This document shows positions 57,610-64,000 of a stretch of 64,000 bases of DNA, piece after piece. A program made the translations under genes and the position numbers. How positions within the stretch are numbered: position 1 is the first letter of the stretch; the number at the start of each line of letters is the position of its first letter. The notes beneath the pieces are model-generated. The model saw only the letters and a list, made by a program, of their open reading frames with translations. It had not been told where the DNA came from and did not search any database. The stretch is from Oegoconia quadripuncta (lineage: Eukaryota > Arthropoda > Insecta > Lepidoptera > Autostichidae), in the NCBI GenBank assembly GCA_949316235.1, contig OX438744.1, positions 29,818,778 to 29,882,777 of the forward strand. The letters are read 5' to 3'.

Positions 57610-60600
57610 CCAACTCTGATAGGTCCAAAGTAAGTAGGTGTAAGTTGCTCATTCGACTTGAGATTTATTTAAGACTATCGAAGTGAGCTGCGAGCTTAGC
57701 TGTAAAACTCAAACATTGAGACTGTTTTGAGTTGTCATAAGTCCGTCACACATTATGAATTTACATACATAAGCAATGATCTTATCTGTGGAGAACTGTA
57801 ATGTGCCTTCCGTGCCATAGATTATTTATACTGAGCGATATGAAGCATGGCAGAAAATCTCTTATGTGTGACAGGCTTTAGACAATGTTCCCAAACATCG
57901 TTCAGCAAATAACTAGTAAGAAATGTTATAAATCAAAGATAATCTATTTTCGTAATATCTGTATTGTAGGTATGTTATAATAGAATTATTAGAAGTCGCC
58001 TCTGTATTATTAACACGCTGTCTAATTAGTGAGCAATTTATTTAAATATAACTAGGAAAATATTCTCACGAATCTTCGAGTTTGCAGTGACATTACAGCC
58101 AATAGTGCACAACTATGGTAGGGTATATTTATCGATCCAAAATGTAAACATATTTTAAATACTGCTGACAACCCATAGTTGAGGAGCCATGCACAAACGA
58201 AACATGTCAGTTGAAACAACTGTGCCTTATCTGCCCCCAAATTTCGTATAGTTAAGTAATTTATTTTTTCTATTTTATGTTCTCCAACGCATTAATTAAA
58301 CCCTGAAACAGCTCTTTGAGTAATTTTTGATAATTATTTAAAAAAAACCTTGATAACCTCAAAATGTATGAAGTAGGTTATATGATTAGTTTGACAAATT
58401 ATTAAAGGCACAGTTAGTGACATCTAGCGGGCGAAATACGTACAACGTTCTTTCCCAATAAGTTTTAATATATTCGGACCGCTGTATACGAGTTGAGCTT
58501 AAATAACTAGGTACAATCTGGTTCATAAATGCATATCCAACCGGATATGCACTTTTGACCCTACTGTACATAAGATATATTTTATACAAAATGGCGTTGG
58601 CAAAATACCAGTTTTCATCGTGCTGTGAATGAATTAAGCTCTTGTAAATAGTAGACTAAGTAAATATAGTCGCTTATTTAGTGTAAACGATTTGGCCAAA
58701 TTTTGTTGGGAACTTTTCGGGCTAATTCATACCATAAAGTATAATTTTATTTGTTTGTTGAATTATTTGATTGGACGGTACATGTGAAACTTGTTAACAG
58801 ACAGACCTTTGGCGGTCCCGTGACGTAAGAGGACAATGACGCTAAATTTAAACGATAAAACCACACTAAACTATAACCAAAAACATTACGATAAGCACAC
58901 TAATCATTTCATGGAAATTTGCCTAGTAATTTCATAATATTCGTAGTAAGTTCTAAGCGTTTTGCGTTTGGTTTTACTTTGGTAACGTCAACGATTTAAT
59001 CGTAAAGAAAAAATAGCGCGAATCCATTTTTTACATAAGCTAAACGAAATACGGTAGAACCGATTGGCCCCAAGGCTCGTACATCTATTACAAATGTAAC
59101 AATTTAGAAATCAAAGGAGATTGCTGGCGTTGCAATAAAGGATTTTACAAAAGAAATGTAATATTTAATTAAGACTATTAAGACGGATCTACCCGCATTC
59201 CACGTTCACGCAATTGTCTCTTGTCATGTTTATAACTTTGACTTGTACCGTAACAAAACTATAATGATCAAAATCATGTAAAGAAGCTCAATTTCAATTC
59301 ATTACTTCTGTGAAGCAATGTGGTATACCTTTTACATGTAATTCTGACGTCCAGCCGTTTTGAAATCACACTTTTTTATTTCAATTATCCTCTCTAATAG
59401 ATGTAACGCGAGGTTTTTTTTATGAAAACTATATAAATAGAATTAAGTATCTACTGTAATAATTTGCGATAAATAGTGCATAGGCAGAAACCAACCATCA
59501 CTTGATAGTGGTACCTGGTGTAGGTTCACTCTGGCGCTAAGGGATCCAACCTTCGAGTCAATTTTCTTTTACCCTCACAACCAGTTACAATCTAATATAA
59601 AATTGTATTAAATGCATAGTGTATATGCCAATATCTGATCATAATTTATTCATACTTTTGTATAACACTAACTTAATGAAAAACAAAATAAAAAGCAAAA
59701 TCACGGAAACAGACCCGAACACTCTCCATATCAATGAGACGTAAAAACGTATTCGAGGTCCGAGCAGTGTCTGCCCAAAAAAGACCCCGTTGAGTGACGT
59801 TGAGTGGCTAATTCGCTACCCGAGGTAGCTGCCAGCTCTTTTGTCACCCGAGGTCTCACTTAAGCCCGACGACAGATCTTTGAAAATCGTTGCGCTTCTG
59901 GACCCCACTGGCCTAAGATTTCAACCCCAAAGGGCACAAATAAATAACTTGTGCCAAGGTTTACATAATGGTTCATTAATATTTTATTATCTTGCAAGTA
60001 CTGTATTACCACAGCTTATTAAGAACAAGCATGTATTCTCCTTGCATTTAGTCAACTTAAAAACGTGCAAATTCATAGATGCTTTTTGGTGGAAAGTCCC
60101 TTATTCGCCTATTACGACATCCACGGATGTATGTAATAGACTGTTTGGTTCATTATTTTTACGTGCCGAAACCACTGTACTTTATGAAAAGCTACGAAAC
60201 TGAAGTCCACTTACGACCTTTTTGTTCGGAATGGCGTCAACATGGCTGGAGGAAACATGAAAATCATATTTTTCTTTCTCATGGTTAAGCCCTAGCGTCT
60301 ACTTCATGTATGTATTACCATTAGTATTATTAGTTGTACTAGTTTTTAGTTAACTTTAGACGTAAGTAGACAATCTTTACATTATTTCTGTACAGTCGGT
60401 TCCATAATTATGTATCCAGGGCTGTTTTAAATGGGAAGCATGTATATAAGCTATATCCATTGATTTATGTAGATATGGTATGGCTTTTTTATTTTTTTTA
60501 TGATTTTTATGATGGATGGCCTTGGAGGCATGGATTTGGTCGCGCGAACAAACCTCTTGCGAGATTTTCTTGGTAGATAAAACAGCGCCATCTCTTTGAA

Positions 60601-63600
60601 TCCTCCAGAACTAATAGGACTGCTGAGAATAAATGGCCAAAACTAACACCGCGCTCAATCAAAACCTCATTTTAGTCAAACAGTGCAAAAGAAATTAATA
60701 TATTGATTAAATACATGAGTTTAACGAGTATTATGTTTGTTATACTTAGATACTCGCATGCTTTTTAGTCGCTTTTCCATAGTAAGTGATGCATTTTTTT
60801 ACAATATAAATCAGCATTTGATACGACAGTTCGCGAACGAAGTCGGTGTGGGACTGAGTTCCCATTGGTACCAAACTCTCGTTTTAGCACCAATTAAGTG
60901 GTATAATTTTGATTCTTTTTACGCAGTAATATATAACTTTATGGCTATATCATACGCAATTCTCGAATGTGATAATCTGGATAAAGCTTGAACATCATGC
61001 TATCAATAATCATGTCGAACAGTTCTGTATGAATAACTATGGCGCACACTGTGCGTTCTTTACATAAGTAATCATGTTGTTATAAATACATTTTATTGCA
61101 TTTATCCATAACAAATTGTGATTTCAAATCGCTATTTTTGATAGAATCTATATACCTATATATATTTTTATAAACAGCATTACCTACTACAGTCCGCCAT
61201 GTTTGAGTAAACTGCAGTATCTGTGATTTTTTAAAGTAACCTCTAATAAAATAACGGAACTATCTTTTCATTTCCATATTTTTGATAAAATACTTTTACT
61301 ACGCTCTTTCAGATAAAATTATAGCTTACGAAATGTTTTAGGAAAACCGAAATTTTAATGAATGACAGTACTGAAAATTTTCGAGTTTTAAAAACGATTT
61401 TATTATTGGGGGGGAAATTTGATAATCAGTAACAAATCTTTTGCAAACAACAAACGAAGGTACAGGACATACGGTCAAGTAAATAGTGTTAAGAAGTAAT
61501 ATAGACATGTCAATAATTTTTCCAATGAAAAAGGTTTTATATACTTTCATGAAAATTAAGAAGGAAACTGGGAGTTTAGAGAAAAATGTTTTTTATTTTA
61601 TTTTTAACTTGATTGCATGGGTGACGGGCAAAAATGAGTCCACACTTTGTATTAGACACTTTTTAAGACTGCTATAGAAAATCTATCGATACAACGTTAC
61701 TTCATTATAAGTATGTATATTCTTTCAAAATATCTAAGTTCTCTAAAAGGTATACGAGATTAACTAAACGATAACGCGGTTTTAAATAGTTAAGTGTAAA
61801 ATTGAGCTTAGCGTACACATATATAGGCTTATCATGTGAAGTTAGCGTTTGCGGACAGACAGTTGCGCGGTTGTCACGTTTGTGTCATCCTGTTACGCAA
61901 TTTTGAACTGTGTGTGGTGCAACATTCAACCCTTATCAGCCTGCACATTGCTCCGAACCAATCAGCCGAATTACAAGGCGAAGATTTCAGATAAAGAGTT
62001 TCAACTGCATAGAAGCTGGTATCGTTGAAAATATAAAAGAACAAATAGATCTATATAATAATAGTATAATGCTAATATGATTTGAGTTGTTTGGTTCGTG
62101 AAAAAAAATTGTATAAATATACCTCTAAAAGTGGTTTCCGAAATATATCCCACATTTATTGGTATTTTGATTAGATATATGACTTAAATATTATATTTTT
62201 AATTTGGAACGATTTTAAAGACTTTTCGTTTCCTGAGTTCCACTTACAATGTTTTTCTTCGGACCAGCGCCTACTCACTGGAATCTGAGCCCGAAATTGT
62301 GACCCAAAAATGATATCTGCCTAAACTAGGTGCTGGACACCTATTTAAGTATTTAGTTCTTTATTCATCTGTGTACATAAGATATATTCATGACATTTTA
62401 TCAAATTAACATATAGGTGATATATTCAATAAAAAGAATCATGTGAATATATTTTTAATAATCACTCATTATTTATAATTTCCATAGGTTATGCGAGTCT
62501 ATAGTGGAAATTACTTTAGATAAATTTTATTTATTTATAGATGAATTAAAACTCAGTTATAGTATATTTTATTTTCTATTATTAATGTACGATGGACCTT
62601 TGAAAACGTTGACCAGGTTTTTGGTATCTTCACATTCTATGAATGTGATAACGAATGAATTTCATTACATTTTCATAAAGATATTATAGTTAAATATGAC
62701 AAAGTCATAAATTGCTTACCGTTTTCATAGGTAACCTCGCAAACTAATATAACTTGCAAGCTACGGTCATGTCCAAAAGTAACTATATGACGAAAAGAAA
62801 ATATATCACTAAATTGACATTACTTTTCTCACATAATTACTTCGGTAAAGTATGCTGTAGCAATAGTTACATAGAGTTACATGGAATCGTTTACAACTTT
62901 ACACCAAATTATAAATTTTTTACAAAAATCTAAGTTGTGATATTTTGTAAATAAGCGACACGTTTTAGAAGTCTGGACGAAAAGAGAATTATGTCTAAAA
63001 CATGACTATAATATCATACAAATACCAAACAACTGTCTTCGAAGTTAACCGATTTTCATGAAACATAGCTAATAACCTTTCCCTTCGTTTAATCTTTACT
63101 ATAAAAACCGAACTCAAATGGTACCACGCCTTAAATAATCCGGATAAAGATGAACTTCCGATACGATGATGCCCTGTCCAGGAAACTTATCGCGCGCATT
63201 ATTTTATTTTACCGTTTCAATCGATAGATAAATCGGTTTTCCAATTCATGGAGTTCAAAACAAGAATTTGGTGTTTTTGCCATTGACTCGCTAAGAAGAA
63301 GCTCAAAACGCAGCAGTGGAGAAATATTCAACTTGCTTCTGCCTCAAATATACCTCAAAACAATATCAGTCATGATTTCCAAATTCCATCTATACAAGCT
63401 AAAGCAGCAAGCTGTGTGGAGTATACTTTGAGTGCTGCTCACTGCGAAAGCGCAATGCTCGGAAAATGGTTCATACCTCCACCAGCTCCACCTTGGACAA
63501 TTCGTTAATAAGATTTTACGGACCTCAGTTGAATTTTGGCGCTGATTCTCTTTTCGAACAGACCGTCTATTTTGTTCCTAGCCAAGTTTTTAGATGACCT

Positions 63601-63940
63601 TTATTTTATATTCACTTGTTTTTTGTTGTTGCTGGGGTTAATGAGTTTTGCCTTTAGGCCGCAGTACTGTGAACGTGAGGCCATTGTGTATTAGTTTTTA
63701 GCATGAATTTTGACAAATAAATAAGAAATTTATAATTTATTACGCTCTATTTATTGAGTAGGTACCTATATAACTACATGTTTACTCAGTTTCCTATAAT
63801 GCAGATAATGTCATCAATTGCATAAGCTAATTTAATCATCTGCTTACGGCATATAAGTGATAAAGACTCAACCTTATACAGGATGCGCCCGCGTCTTGTC
63901 ACGGGTTCTTTGTCGAGTAGTCTGGATGGAAATTGATTAG
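57610..63940. other. 6.3 kb downstream of Treh-2 without a recognised gene
   Basis: AT-rich throughout. The only repeat piece placed is repeat E reversed at about 60075-60130. ORFs of 60-120 codons (for example 59841-60203 and 60737-60991) match no family I know and are probably chance or repeat-derived. Confidence 0.6.
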
Positions 63941-63941
63941 T

Positions 63942-64000
63942 TTGGTGATTTGGGACTAGATGATTGGTGTAAGTGTCCGAAATATTTATTATTATTATAC
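63942..64000 (+). mobile_element. SINE-B 3' end, running out of the window
   Basis: TGGGACTAGATGATTGGTGT, AAGTGTCCGAAATATTTATT, then (ATT)n to the window edge. Confidence 0.7.

Noticed and set aside
59841..60203. A 120-codon ORF downstream of trehalase
   Set aside because: It includes a reversed copy of dispersed repeat E (GTGGAAAGTCCCTTATTCGC), so it is repeat-derived.

Overview
The window is insect DNA, almost certainly from a moth or butterfly. It holds one host protein gene spread over 49 kb and crowded with transposable elements. The lineage call rests on the protein (an insect trehalase ending in a membrane anchor), on Helitrons whose 3' ends carry the CGCGGACGAAGTCGCGGG hairpin and CTAG that are very common in Lepidoptera, and on several tRNA-derived SINEs, a mariner and a BEL/Pao element. 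No bacterial-type operon, CRISPR array, rRNA or free-standing tRNA gene was seen. The species cannot be named from the sequence alone.

Host gene. Thirteen exons on the plus strand (8258 to 57208) join in perfect phase into 614 residues of alpha,alpha-trehalase (GH37). The set includes both family signatures, the glycine-rich GGGGEY segment, a C-terminal transmembrane helix and a 41-residue cytoplasmic tail. This is the membrane-bound insect form, Treh-2. The 5' exon(s) with the signal peptide lie before the window or were not recognised. Introns 1 to 10 are 0.5 to 2.7 kb, intron 11 is 7.7 kb, and intron 12 is 26.1 kb and separates the last exon from the rest. Numbers used here count from the first complete codon in the window.

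Layout. 1-2333: SINEs and a LINE remnant. 2334-8050: a complete BEL/Pao-like LTR retrotransposon with a 5-bp target duplication and LTRs that look identical; it has a gag gene but no pol, and a long repeat-rich noncoding 3' half. 8258-23106: trehalase exons 1-11, with introns containing MITEs, SINEs, a 110-bp minisatellite and a 27-bp perfect hairpin. 23107-30826: intron 11, with an intact mariner. 30827-30965: exon 12 (membrane anchor). 30966-57081: intron 12, made largely of SINEs, Helitrons, LINE tails, MITEs, a Copia relic, a 13 x 70-bp tandem array and a local duplication that preserves an empty Helitron site. 57082-57208: last exon, followed by the 3' UTR. 57600-64000: AT-rich sequence in which I see no gene.

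The mobile elements are mostly independent of the trehalase. A few may affect its expression: a MITE ending 26 bp before exon 7, inverted SINE pairs, a fresh LTR element 207 bp before exon 1, and a donor site after exon 12 that gives an immediate stop if it is not spliced.
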